Shown here: in pieces, positions 22,441 to 34,800 of the stretch
Position numbering within the stretch: position 1 is the first letter of the stretch
Layout of the letters: each line of letters opens with the position of its first letter
Assembly: GCA_013398955.1 (NCBI GenBank)
Contig: VWPU01003223.1
Location: 186,001-250,000, forward strand
Origin: Callaeas wilsoni
Lineage: Eukaryota; Chordata; Aves; Passeriformes; Callaeidae
Direction of reading: 5' to 3'
DNA: 64,000 nt
Notes under the pieces: generated by a model
What the model saw: only the letters and a program-made list of their open reading frames with translations
What the model was told of the DNA's origin: nothing
Database searches by the model: none
Program-made: the position numbers and the translations under genes

Positions 22441-25426
22441 TAACAGTTCCCTTCCTGCCACATGCTCCTCTAACAGGCTGTAGCTAAGGGGGGGGCAGCC
22501 TGCCCTGGCCCCTGTGACCCCTTTCAGCAGATGCCTTTGGGGCACAGGGCAAGCTGCTCTTTCCCTGATCGCCAATGGGGCAGCCTGTGGAGGAGAGGCT
22601 GCTGGAGCAGAGCAGACAAGTTCACACGGTGAGTTCTGCCTCTGCAGCCTGGAGAGGCAGAGAGACACAGACAGCCTTTGGGGATGGCAGAGAGATATAT
22701 GAAAGGGCACCAAGAAAGGCCATGTAGAATTTGCTTTGATCCAGGAAATAAGCAGGTATTGCTCAGCTGAAAGCCTGTGTGGAGGAAAGGGCTGGCCCTG
22801 CAAGGGCACAGAGGTTGGGGGAGAGATTTATTTGTAGTCCCTCTCACTTTCACTCTTTTACCCAGATAATTCTTCTGTTAATAGTGTTTACTGCTCCAGC
22901 TGGCATCCTAACAGAACTGACTTTCTGAGATGCTGAGGTACTTAACGCGGGCAATAGATCTCAGCACTTAATCTTAAAACCTCACGTTGATTTGAGGTCT
23001 GCTAGAGTTACAAAAGAGTTAAAAAATAAAGAAAAAATGGAAAGCTGAGAAATAACCTCCCTTTCACCAGACAGTACAACATAGAGCATTGTACTAAATC
23101 TGACTAAAGGTGTTTTAACAACACAGAACTTACACAGCCTTGCAGTGCCAAATGTGCGAATCTAGTGGATTGAATTTGTTAATTTATTAAAGATTGCACA
23201 CATTTTGTCTTTTGGAAGAATAAATTACACAGTATAACAATACACGCTAATGATACCCTTTTCTGACTTTGTGTGGTCAGAAATGATGTAGAGAGACAAT
23301 ATGCTAAACACCATGTTTCATGGGCGATAATTGTTATGAGTAAAGTGTGGTTTTTTTGGTTACAACACTCATGAACATGTCAAAGTTGAGATACCATGCT
23401 GATGCCTGTGCTGGTACTTACCACTTTGCATGTTCACAGCCCTGTACGAACATTAATGAACCAATGTAAACAGTCATTTTCATAATGTGGCTTAATATAA
23501 TAAGGCATTGTGAACCTTACTTTGTCTCTGTATGCACAAGGGATTGTAATTTACACCCCTTTCCTTGCACAGTGAAGGCTATACCCGTCACCTACCCTCT
23601 CACAATCATCCTTTTCCTGTGCAGCTCCCACTGAAGGGGGGAACAGGGCTCCAAAGAGCCTGGGCCATAATTTGTTTGGCTTTCTTCCAGCTTTCTAGAT
23701 GGTGCCAGTTTGCTCCAGGCTTCCTCTGTGCTATATCATTGCAAATCTCTTTTTGAGGGGTGTTGTTTTCCCCACATCTGGAATCACCTCTCTCATTGCA
23801 CTGCCAGGAATAAAAGCCCACCTGCATTTCAAAAGTGCATGTCTGCTACATTGTCTTACACATTTGTCAGCAGGAAAGCAATACCTGCTTTGTGCTTTTT
23901 AAAAATTTTTTAAAAAAAATTTTAGCATGTTAGTTACCCTTTTGCTTCAAGCTACAAGTATGTGCATCTATTTTGGCAGCATGATTTCAAAGAGCTCTAT
24001 TTCAGATATTAAGAAGTGTGCACTCTCAAGACTTGAAAGAGCACGTAAATTAGCAGAATGGAATGAAGTGAAGTGGAGTACTGAGGGGCTCCAGATAGTT
24101 TAGGATTACAGCAGAATGCGTAATATGAGGGCCAGCTCTCCCAGTTGTTGGAAGTGTGCTTGGAGAGAGCTGAGAAGCAAAGATATCAGCTTCCTACCAG
24201 CTGGTGCTAACTCCCACAGCACTGACTACAAACTGAAGTAATCTTTATTGGTGGTGTCTCTGTATGATACCCACCTGGGAGCAGGGAATTACTTTTGTAG
24301 CCAAACTGGCCACGTCCTGTGAAACCAGAGGGTTTATTGACTCCATAGCAAGACCAGGCTCTTTTGCCTCCAGGAATGGTTAGCTTCTTGGCCTGAAAGG
24401 TTAAGGTGAAAGATGTGTGAGGGTGTTCATGGTATTAATACCCTCGGTGAACTACAGAGTTCCATGCTGGCTAAAATGTGATTAATTTGGCATAAATAAT
24501 TTAAGTCTCTGTCCTGCAGATTATTGAGGGGAAACATGCACCTGACAGCTGATACAGTTAAGCATTTGCAGCTTAAAAGTGCATATCCTCTGTGCTTCTT
24601 GAGGAGCAAACAGGAGTTGAATTATTCGTGTTACTCAGTGCAGATGTCTGGCTTTTAGTCTCATCATTCATCATTGCTCAGCAAACACCTGTGTTCATAC
24701 ATTGCATCATAAGTACTGCAAAATGAGTTGTGTGTTTTATATTCCTTGAATATGACTGACTCACAGCCATACAATGAGATGCACAACAGCCATGCTGTAT
24801 TACTTGTTAATTTTATATTGGAGAATGATGGTTGAACCCAGTTATTTCAGGATATATAAGAGATTTCTTTGGTTAATAGCCCCTGTGCCAGCAGGGGATT
24901 GTGCTCTGTTGGGCTAGACTTAGGCATGCCAAAATAATGTCTGTGGAGACACTCCCTGTAATGCTAATTAAATTTATTGATTGAATGGACAAAGGTAGGT
25001 CTGTAATTTGTTTTATCATCTAACTTTGAAAGCATCACCTTTAAGAAGTCTTGTTCATATTGGTAGCTACAGCGATGAGCTCAAAAACTGAATATAGGGG
25101 CAGACTAGAACTCCATAGGTCAGAGGTACAAAACCTGTAGAAAAACCTAAATTATTTTTGTCTTTTTTCAGAAGAAAGGTAAAGAAAGACTCCAGGTCTA
25201 CTTGGATGAATAACTACTTTCAAAACAGACCTTAAGAAGTGAACAAAAAGCCTACAGCAAATGAAAAAAACATCTTTATTGTTGCAGTTAGGAAAAATGA
25301 GGATAAAATTAAATTGCTGCACTGGCTTAAATCTGGCAAAGTAGGTGAAAAGAGTAGTACCTTATGCATAATAATAGTTGATAAATCTTAAGAAACTGGC
25401 TGGTCAAGTCACTAGAATAAAAGGAC
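22441..25426. other. Non-coding sequence
   Basis: A patch at 22450-22830 is GC-richer and carries a 143-codon minus-strand frame (22809-22378) that begins just outside the CR1/L3 remnant and runs into it. It is Pro/Ser/Leu-rich with no domain and is probably fortuitous. An A/T palindromic run (T5A5T6A8T4-like) lies at about 23896-23925. Nothing else is recognised. Confidence 0.55.
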
Positions 25427-25612
25427 TCTAGAATAACTTGAGTTGAGAGAGTCCTCCAGGAGGTCATCTAGTACAGTTCAAAGCAGATCTGATTAGATCA
25501 GGTTTCTGTGTCCACTCAAATCTTGAATACCTCCAAGAAGGGAGATCTGCAGCTCCTCTGGACAAGCTGTTTCAGTATTTGACCACCTTGTCTTAAAAAA
25601 ACTTGATCAACA
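25427..25612 (-). mobile_element. CR1 LINE 3'-end fragment
   Basis: Plus-strand phrases AGGTCATCTAGTACAG, TCTTGAATACCTCCAAGAAG and AGCTGTTTCAGTATTTGACC match the complement of the CR1 3' untranslated end, whose typical text has GATCATCTAGTTC, TTTTGAATATCTCCA and CTGTTCCAGTGTTTGACC. The element's tail would be at the left. It is degraded and short. A CR1 segment in the opposite orientation lies close on the right and may belong to the same insertion. Confidence 0.75.
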
Positions 25613-25699
25613 GAACCATATTGCAGTGGCTGGGAACAGATAAAAATAACTCTTTATGGAGTGTGAGCCACCATTCCCAGAGATTTCCACTAGTCCGGA

Positions 25700-26115
25700 A
25701 ATGACTGACCAGTATGTACTGGTGTGTTCTGCTAAGCCATATCATGAACCAGCACCACCAGCCACTAGTGACATGCTGACAAAAAAAGGCAAATGCATTC
25801 TTGAAAGTTACTGGCTCAGGAATTTCCAGAGATGGTTTTTAAATAGCTCAACTCCTTCTAGAGATGAAAGTGAAGTGGAGCAGGTACAAAGCAGGGCTAT
25901 GAAAATGATTGATTTTGGAGAATAGATAGGGGTAAAAGAGTTTGGTTGTTCAGAGAAGTCAAACGAAGACTTTGAAAGGCATCTTACTGCTCTCTGTAAG
26001 TTCATTACCACTAATAGGTATAATGGGAAGGAATAGATGAAGACTGCTAATTAGAAAAATGTTTTAAACAAGAACATGGTGAGGCCTTGGAGCAGCCTTC
26101 AGAAGGAGCAGTTGT
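25700..26115 (+). mobile_element. CR1 LINE fragment in plus orientation (RT end to 3' UTR)
   Basis: In plus orientation, AAACCA-type text at 25748 leads into AAAGGCAAATGCATTCTTG, matching CR1 AAGGCCAATGGCATCCTGG. It is followed by a frame encoding VEQVQSRAMKMIDFGE, matching LERVQRRATKMIKGLE at the RT C-terminus, and then by diverged CR1 text ending near GGAGCAGCCTTCAG (CR1 GGAACAGGCTGCCC). The piece therefore stops about where the neighbouring minus-strand CR1 piece begins in element coordinates. Left boundary uncertain. Confidence 0.7.
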
Positions 26116-29100
26116 AAAAATACATGAAACAGTCGCAAAACCAAACTGACTTTGACATCGGGGTCTGCAGGGGCAGCCTTTTGCTCAATACACCATTTGT
26201 GTTTTTCAGGGTAGACACTGTGTTCAGGGGTAATTTGCCTGGCGTTTCAGTACATATGGTAGCATTTTGGCTGCTGCCGTCGTGCCCTGTTATTTCCTGA
26301 GCACAGGGACAGGAGGAACAGCGTGTCTGCAATTTGCCTGGCAAACCCCACGTGCTCCTCAGTGCCTGAGCCTCGCATGCATGTGGAAAGTTTTGACACG
26401 TCATGGAAAGGTCTCAGCGCAGGGAGCCCACATTAGGCCAGGGAGTTTGCTGATGTTTCAGCTGACTGGGCGTGATCTTTGCATGTGCGTTTCTGCTGAG
26501 GAAGTCCGAGATAAAAATATGTCAGCCCGTAAGAAGAGCCGTTTGTGAAAGAGACCGAATGATGTGTACTCTGTGTATGCTGAGTCCCTGTGCATTCCAA
26601 CTCAGAGTATTTTTCCATGACTAAACAAAAACAGCCATTTGCTTAGAATAGTGACTAAATTTTTTTCAATTGTATGTTTTATTTGGCATAATTTTATGCC
26701 TTTACAAGCAATTTAAGCCAAATCATGCAATTGAAAGTTTAGCTAGTGCTTTTTAATCCACTTAAGTGTTTTGTTTTGGATAGCCTGTTAGTGAAGCAAA
26801 CTAAATTAAAGTGAATTCCATCTGAAAGCTCGTTCTAGTATTGATGATTATGAAGTCATGACTTGAAATTCTCCATAGTTGCAGCATTTCTATATTTTAT
26901 ATTTAAAATCTGTTATATATTTAGTGACCATAAATGGAATAGAGTAATATGAGAGAATTGATGAAACAGGTATTTCACCAGAAAATAACAGGTTGGTGTT
27001 AAATGTATCTGTAAGAGTGAGAGAGCTTAGGCAGAATGCAGAAATACCAATAAACAAATAGTAAGATGCAAGGAATGACATTTGAATTCAAAATAAGGAA
27101 AGAATGGAAATATTAAAGGATATTTAAGAGGCTTATTTTTGCAACAGGAAAGTATTAAGGAAGTTATCAAAAGAATAATTTCTATTCCAATATTTAAAAT
27201 TCAAAAAGAGAGAGTAGAAAATAGCTGTGCTGATGAGAGATGGAATGATCAATGTTTTGGAAAGGCATATGCAGCTAAAAAAGAAACAGAATCTGCCTGT
27301 CAAAAAGGGGATGTCTGCCAGATAATCAGCTGATGTTTGCATCAAGGTCAGTCACTGACAGTGACTGCAGTGTCTCTAAGTTTTTAGATAAAAAAGTCTT
27401 TGAACTAGATTGATCCATAGGAGTATTTACACTGAATTCATAGAACTGCAGACTAAGGTGTATGAACCCCTGTTGTGTTGGTTTAGATCAAGTTTTGCCT
27501 AGCAAAGCTCAGCATTATTGTATTTTGTGTCACTGGGAGTTTTTATTAATGTCCAAAGCTAAAAATAATGGTATATCTACTGCATTTCAAATGTCAACTT
27601 TTAGCGCAGACTTTCAACCCTGCTGACCAGTGAGCTTCTGAGATTATTTGTTGGGATGAATGACTTTATGCAAAGCACAGATTGGATAAATGCATGCAAA
27701 TTTGCCAGCTTCTGGAACAAAACTTTGATCAATTTCTTGTACTGCATAATTACAAGTATACGATCACAGCTATTATTGTGGCGGTTTCTAAGTCATTTTT
27801 GTGCTGGTAACATGAATGAGTGTTTGATGTTTGGAGAAAGGAGTGTTTTTGAAAACAAAATCTGGAGCTTTTGCATTGCTATACTGGGAAAAGCTGAAAA
27901 CAAGGTGATCAACCATGCTGCAGCTTTCATGTACGGGCTTTCATCCTGACACCAATACCTTTCAACATGAGGCAGAGAACTTGTTTATAGGGAAGAGATG
28001 CAGATTTTTTAAAAGCTAATCAACTGAGTTTGTATATTCAGTAATAATTGTTGCAACCCACCTGAGAACTTACCCAGATAAGTCAGATCTGTAACAGAAA
28101 TAAATGTATTACATAAAGATCTATTGGCAGGAGAAATTTCCCTGTCCAGGTTTTTTGAGTTTAAGCTCAATATCTACAGTCCAGAAAAACTTAATGATTG
28201 TTTGAGTAAGAATTCCAGGATTTTGCCCCATAACTTCAAGAAATGTTAGGATTTTTAGAAAAGAAATGAAGTGCATTGTTATGGTAAGTGTGTGGTATTT
28301 TTGTACTGGGAAATTCTTGAGACCAAATCCTGGCCTTGTTTCTGTGGCCAGCTTGAAGCAGGACTTGTCCAGTGTGCAGGAGTGAAGAACAGAGCATGAA
28401 GTGCTATGAAAAGGCAGGTCTGGGAAGGTTGTGAAGCCGAATCACAAGTACTTGATTGCTTGTGCTGAGTAGCAGCAGATGCAGAAGTGCCAGTCAGCTT
28501 TTTGTTGGAGAAGATGTGTAAAATTTGAAGAGTCTTGGTTCTTCCGTAAAGCAGTGCACCCTGGGCCAGAATTATTATTACAAGCAGCATGTAAGTAACA
28601 GACCTGTGCAAACACTGGAGCTGGATCTCCTGGGAAATTACATTTCTTCCCAGAGCTCACTTTAGCTGGGGAAGCTTTTCTTAGCAGCTTTTCCTTCCCT
28701 CCAACTGGCTTGCAAGTTCAGATTTTTCCAGATTCTTGAAGACTCAAGCAGTGCTTATCACTCCCTGTCACCAGGGTGGCAGACCTGTGTGTCTGTGCCA
28801 CCCAGAGCCTTCACTGGCACTTGCTGCCACTCTTCTTGGGCTTTCCTGGGGTTCACTCATGCAGGAGTGGGCACTGGTGTCACGTTGTGCCCCTGGAGCC
28901 ATGGCAGTGCGAGGCCTTGGGAAGCTGTTTGCCCAGGTTTGGTGTTGGGGACAGAGTTGTCCCAGGGCAGCGAGGCTGAGCTCCTCAGGGCACATTTCTA
29001 TTTCTCGTGCTAAAATGTGTTTCTGAATACTAATTGCCATTTACAAGTATTTTAATGTCTGCTTAGGAACTTAGTTGCTCAAGGGGAGGAAAAAAAAAAT

Positions 29101-30461
29101 TATGGTAATAGTTTCAAAAGACCACAAAGGCCACATTTTTTAGCAAAGCATTTGGCTTGCTTTACATTAAACATGCCCTCAAGTACCATATTTATTTTTA
29201 ATATATTACTCCTACATCTTCTCTTCCTCCACAGTGATTTTCCCTTGCTTAATAGCATCCACTCAGCTTTCTTTATCCCAAACAGAGCTGTCAATCTTAA
29301 CGTTTAAATTGGCATCATCCTTTCCCAGCTGCCCTTAGCTTTCTTCAAGTTTTTGTCAGTGTGATCAAAGTACAGTACACTTGTACCCATATATTTTAAA
29401 ATCTATACTGGGTTTGTTTCTTTTGGATAGTACCCAGTCTATCACAGTGGTCCAAATTGTTTCTGGTATTCATGGAGATAATTACAGCATGTCATAATAT
29501 TGTGAATAGTGTATTGTATTAATATCCTTACATCACATGGGGAATTCAAGATATGAAAAGTAACTGTTCCCGATATTCAGGTATCTAAAGATTGTTTTTC
29601 TATACTCTCTAGCATGATTGATTAACAAACTTGGCTTGAAAGAAGATACCTATGAAACTTTCCTGAATTTGTTTTAACTGCACACGAAACCTGTTTCAAA
29701 TTTTGAGCTGAGATGAAATGCATTTAACAAAGATTATGATATGATCAGTGGCAAAGTTATTAGAGAGAATTTCTTGCCATTTTTAAGGCTGCACTCTTTC
29801 TTCTGACTTCATCCCTGTTTTTAATTATTTATTTTTCTTCCCAAATTAAATATTTTGGTTTTGACAAGTTTTATTGTTCAAATTTTTATTTTATTTTAAA
29901 TCTTCAAAGCAAAAGACATCATTGCCATGGTGGAATATAATAGATGATACTTTTAAATGAACTTGTCAGACTTCTCTGTTATGGAAGCTGCCGGGACCCC
30001 TATATGAATGCAGGATGGGTCTATGAATTTAGAATTTGGACATCATATATATGTAGTAAAAGCATGAATTTGATATGGTATGGATTAGGTATTTAAAAAA
30101 TTGTCATATTCGTATACATTTTATGATTTAAGGAATAAATAACATGTATTTGGTGTAACAGTGTCAAAGATGCTGCATATCAAAGAGTATCAGACAATTT
30201 CCTGCAAAATTGGGGTTTGAATGAGCAAGCTGTTAACTCTATTATCTTCAAACCTTTGTATCTCCAAGTACCACAATAATAGTGTTTGTGCTATAAAAAT
30301 ACGCAGTGTCTGACTGTAATACATATTGAGAACTGTTTAATTATAATATTTCATCAATTAAACATGGGTTGTTCCTTTATTGAACTTAATGTTTGAAATT
30401 TCTGCTTCAAAGAACAGTAAAATCAAGAGCCTGTCTAATTTTGTGCACTCCCAATAAAGGA
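26116..30461. other. Non-coding sequence, no known repeat seen
   Basis: AT-rich DNA. It includes a purine-rich stretch at about 26930-27300, a perfect 19-bp palindrome at 27349-27367 and a GC-richer patch at 28740-29000 with several overlapping short frames that show no domain. No coding exon is identified. Confidence 0.55.
27349..27367. repeat. Perfect 19-bp palindrome
   Basis: CAGTCACTGACAGTGACTG: two 9-bp arms around a central A. It could be a binding site for a dimeric factor or chance. Confidence 0.85.
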
Positions 30462-30520
30462 AGTTGGAGTAGATGATGTCCACAGGCTCCTTCCAGCCAA
30501 CATTTCTAACAATGTTTGAT
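30462..30520 (+). mobile_element. CR1 LINE 3'-terminal fragment
   Basis: GTTGGAGTAGATGATGTCCA followed by CTCCTTCCAGCCAACATTTC matches the well-known CR1 3' end (GTTGGACTAGATGATCTCC...CCTTCCAACC...). This is a short, 5'-truncated plus-orientation remnant that ends in an AATGTTTGAT sequence resembling the degraded terminal octamer repeats. Confidence 0.7.
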
Positions 30521-31159
30521 TAAAGATACTGCTATTAATTACTTGCAACCTTGCCATTTTATCACATTTGAGAGAGAGATAGTTACAGCTTATACTTTAA
30601 CTGATGTTTATAGTTTTCAGAAGAAGAAAAGTTTTTTTAGAAGAAAAATGAGGCCAAGACACAGCAATGTCAAGTGCACTAATGGGCCTATTCTTACTCA
30701 ACTCTCAGTGAGCATGTACAGGCCTTAGTGGAGTTTGCTAATAAATTCATTTAAGTTTTGAAATTCTGTGTAAAATAAACAATATTAGTTCATGGTTCCT
30801 GTGAAGTTAGTCTGGAAAACAAATATGCTGGAGACTGTACCTCATAAAGAGCTTGTATCCCATGTTGCAGGTGCTCATCTTAGGTGGGACAGAAGCAGTT
30901 CTGAGAGTCAGAGCAAACAAGTTTTAGTTTTGGCAGTTTTCCCTTCACCTTGGGGACAGTGAAGTTCAAGTCATAAAGCGCGTTTGCTGAGACTGAGCTT
31001 TCCACTTACATCATCAGTATTCCAGCTGCAGTTCTTAATTTTTTTTTCCTGAATCCTTGGGTTCACTCCATTTTTTCATCTAACTCTACTATTCAAAAAA
31101 CGAATGATCATCAAGCCACCTAAATTAGATCCACTTTTCTATGTAGTTCATTGTGCTTT

Positions 31160-31192
31160 TAAGTAACTCTGTTTGTTTGATTTGTTTTGCAG
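31160..31192 (+). promoter_or_regulatory. 3' splice site half of a recursive splice site
   Basis: AGTAACT at 31162-31168 fits a branch point, with the branch A about 27 nt before the AG. A T/G-rich, purine-poor tract (31168-31189) follows and ends in TTTTGCAG at 31185-31192. The next base starts GTAAGTAG, so the acceptor abuts a consensus donor with no exon between. This CAG|GTAAGT juxtaposition is the defining signature of a recursive splice site (ratchet point) in long introns. Confidence 0.7.
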
Positions 31193-31223
31193 GTAAGTAG
31201 CACCCGATAGTCAACAATTTATG
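31193..31223 (+). other. Candidate RS-exon (31 nt) of a recursive splice site
   Basis: The segment begins with GTAAGTAG, itself a strong reconstituted donor, and ends in TTATG followed by a second strong donor GTAAGTA at 31224-31230. In vertebrate recursive splicing the RS-exon is first defined by its own downstream donor, then normally removed when the regenerated donor at its start is used. Its length of 31 nt is not divisible by three, and it carries stops in all three frames (TAA 31194-31196, TAG 31198-31200, TAG 31208-31210). Inclusion would therefore truncate the protein and probably trigger decay, as known for such exons. This implies a + strand host gene with a long intron. The gene cannot be named. 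A chance match is the main alternative. Confidence 0.62.
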
Positions 31224-31757
31224 GTAAGTATATTTTGTAATTAGGAAAACTAAAATTGAATTCCTGTTTTGTTCTTTTAGGGAATAAACAATGTAGGGGG
31301 TTAGTCTTACAACAACATTTGTTTCAGATACTAGTCAGAATGTTTGCAGATGTCATTGAGTTTACATTTTTCTCCTCAAAGTGTTATTCATCTGTTGCAG
31401 GAAGAAATAAATATAAATACTCAAGGCAATATTTCAAGGAAGTTGAGCAAACTATTTACTTTAAACACAATAAACAAACGAGGGTTTCTTTTTTATTCTC
31501 AACTCCTTTCAGCTATAGTAATCTTGGAAGTTGTTTTAAGTAAATGAAAATCTCACACAACTGCAGTGTGTAAATGTTGGTGTCCCTACAACATTTTTAC
31601 TACAGGATAACTAAGACTCTTCTGCTTACCCCATCTTTGACTTAATGAAAATATTATTAACACTGAGTTATTATCTATCTAGTATAATGAATAGATCTCA
31701 GTGTGCTTCCTAAAATATGGCAGTGTCATCTTCCTTCCCCTTCAGCTGGGGATGATA

Positions 31758-31890
31758 TAATCACAGAACGATTGCAAGGGACCTCCGGAGATCATCTCGT
31801 CCAAGCCAAGACTGGTGAAGAGACCCTACTAGAAGCATATGGTGAAAAGATATATCCTGGGTCACTATCAGGGCTCTGACAGGGCTTGCC
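31758..31890 (-). mobile_element. CR1 LINE 3'-end fragment
   Basis: ATCACAGAACGATTGCAAGG and GACCTCCGGAGATCATCTCG are the complement of the CR1 3' terminus (TCACAGAATCG...GGAAGGGACCTCCGGAGATCATC). The tail octamers are at the left near 31754-31768. The right end fades after about 130 bp. Confidence 0.8.
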
Positions 31891-34800
31891 ATCCTCTGTA
31901 GGTGCACAGTTGTTACAAAATAAATCTGTTTTTTCTAGTATACATCACTGCTCCCATTAATTTAAAGTCTTAATATGGTACTCAGTTGTTGCCCAAGCAA
32001 ACTTTAAAATTCAAATGTTCATTTTTAGCTTTTTTGACTTCCCAGCCTCTCCAGAGGCAGTTGTTATACTGTTAATATACTATGAAAGGTGTTATAGGTT
32101 TGCACTGCAGTGTTGGGAATTTAATACGTGTACATGCCACATTTTTTCTTGTGGTAAGACTGGTGACTCTCAGCACTTGACACTGATGCTGTTTGAGCAT
32201 TTGATCCTCTTAGAAAGTGACTGTTTTCCTTCCTGTAGTTTTAACTTTGTAGAACATTTTCTCGTTATTGCTCAACTCCATAGAATTGTTATTTGGTGCG
32301 GTGTTTTTTTTTGTTTGTTTGTTTCTTTTGTTTGTTTGGATTTTTTGTTTTGTTTTTGTTTTGTTTGTTTGTTTTTGTTTTCTTTTTAATAATCTTTGTT
32401 CCTTTCTTCCCTTCACAGGTGCCGTGTTTTGTCTCGGGCACATTTTTATTTTGAATTCAGATTGTTCTCTTTAACTGATCACACAACTCATCCTTATTCA
32501 CGGAGGATTTTTCTTTCAACTGTACTGTACATTGACAACACCTGTAAGTTTATGATCTAGTCTATGTTTATTTTAAATTCTAGTAATTCAGTTGTGTTTG
32601 TTATACCAGTGCCCTAATTATCTGATCTTCTTTGACTATGCTTTCTCATTTTCCCATGGCATCTTCTCCCGAGCTTTACTTGTGCTGCCTGCTTTCTGTC
32701 ATCTTTTTGTAAACTGTTCTGCCAGAGGATAATTGCTATACATCAGCTAGCATTTTTTTTCCCTGAGACTTTTTTTAATGCATATTTGTGCATGCACATG
32801 GAAAAGTGTGGTAGATGTGAAGTCACATTTAAACACTGGCTGACAGAGAAATAAAATATGTCCACTAAAACTGTCTAGACCCAAGTCTGAACATGGAGTT
32901 ACGTATTCTTTGCAGAGGTCAACTCTGAATTTCTTTTGCCCTTTGAGACACCATTATCACCTTGCATCACCACTTTATCTCCGGCATGCTAAGTTGGTTA
33001 CATTGCTATTTTCCCATAAATTTAATTTTTTGAAGGTGGATTACAGGGCTGGTATAGACAAATAGGAAGCATGAATAGATGCTTTTCATTTGTGTTTTCA
33101 TTTGTTCTGTCTGCTCAGAAGTGAGGAGCTGAGTCTTATAGTTCTTCCTGGCAGACTCAACTCATGGTTCCACTTCAGGAAAGGATTTCAAGAGGCGATT
33201 TCCTAGCTCTAGTGCCTCATGTCTGGCCTGGAACTCTGGAAATCTAAAAGGACCTGCTGGGTAGGATTTGGCTACCCCAGTTCAAACCACTAGCAGGTTT
33301 TTTTGCTGAAAAATTTACCTCTGAATAGCAGAAGTACAAAAAACCCCAACACAGTCCTGGTGCTAATTGACTATTTCTGTTGTGGAGTTTATTAATATAC
33401 TTTTTACATAATTTTCAATAAGTTCTCCTAAGATTGTACATATGTCCTAGCATATTTTTCACCTTCCAGCAGAAATGGAGTATATCATATATGCTGCTTA
33501 TACTGCAAAAACAATGAATCTTTTGGGTAAAGTGAGGACTGAAACGTATCACAAGACTGTCAGAAAAAATATGATGCATCTGTTCAAAATAATATCCCCT
33601 ATTCTTGAAATGTCAAATACATTTGTGCAGTTTTTCCAAAGACTGGTTATTTAGACTGAGATAAAATTAATGTTTTAAAATTTTCTCATATGTGAGGAAT
33701 TTCTTGTCTCTTCAGCTGTGTTTAATTTTATTGTGGCAAATGGTCTCAAAGGCAATGCCTTACATGCATGAAACTTCCTAGAAAAGTGACTAGTGAGTAC
33801 ACCTATGTAGTTTATGGCAATATTTCAAGAGGTAGTTTTTCTTACTTGCTTTTACCTGGAAGCTGCTATGCTGAAGCAGTTGAAAATAAGTTATTTCTTC
33901 AAAGCAACCAGTGAAGATTTGTGCTCTAAAATTTTTTTTTTACCTCCTATTCTGGATGAGCCTGTTTATTAAAAAGAGTCTCAACAGAAAGATCATCTTA
34001 TCTTAATCTGTTGACTGTGATTTGGGCTGAGCACTGTTGGGCATCTTCCCCAGACAGGCTTTCTGACAGTATTGGAAAGGGAAGTCTGTCCTCATTTCTA
34101 CTGGCAGCAAGCTGCAGCCATGATCATTTATTGTTTCACCATAGCATTTCAGGCACTGTTTCTTTGCTGTTTTTCCTTTGGTACCACTTTTGCTCTTGTA
34201 CTCTTAATTTTGAAACAACACAAAATTCTGGTCAGAAAATAGGCCTTACATTTTCCTAAGAATATCCTCAGCGTTGTAAAACGATTTGTAATATCTCAAA
34301 TATCACGTGAAATAATGGCACTCTTCCCTTTGTCTCAGCAGTTGTACAGTACTTCCCTTTTACAGGCAGTCAAGATTAGCTCTTCTATTGGCTTTAGATG
34401 GTAGGGATTTACTCTCATAGAGCATCAAAAACCATGAGCAGTAGAAATAATTACACTGGAACCAGTGCATCTATATAAGTAAAGCAGTTAGATTATGTAT
34501 TCATTAAAATAATAATAAAATATCAGTTCATCTCTGTTTGACGCCATCTTAACCTGCACCTGTCACATTCCCCATTTTATAACTCTTTCCTTACTGTAAT
34601 TCCATCAGTGAAGGAAAGAATAAGAACAGTGGCTGTCTGAGAGACGTATCTGAGACTTTCAGTTCTCAATGAGTTACCCTGATATATTTGTGTCTTTTGG
34701 TGCTTCTAAATATTTTATGCCAACTGCCTTATTGGAATATGTAAGATGAAAATTTAGGTGTTATCTTGAAAATGTGAAAAGTATGCTCCCACTTCCACTA

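Noticed and set aside
22378..22853. 143-codon and 109-codon minus frames
   Set aside because: They overlap in different frames, lack any motif, and one runs into an ancient CR1/L3 remnant.
32015..32443. 124-codon plus frame and 77-codon minus frame
   Set aside because: Both are largely translations of the TTTG-type simple repeat.
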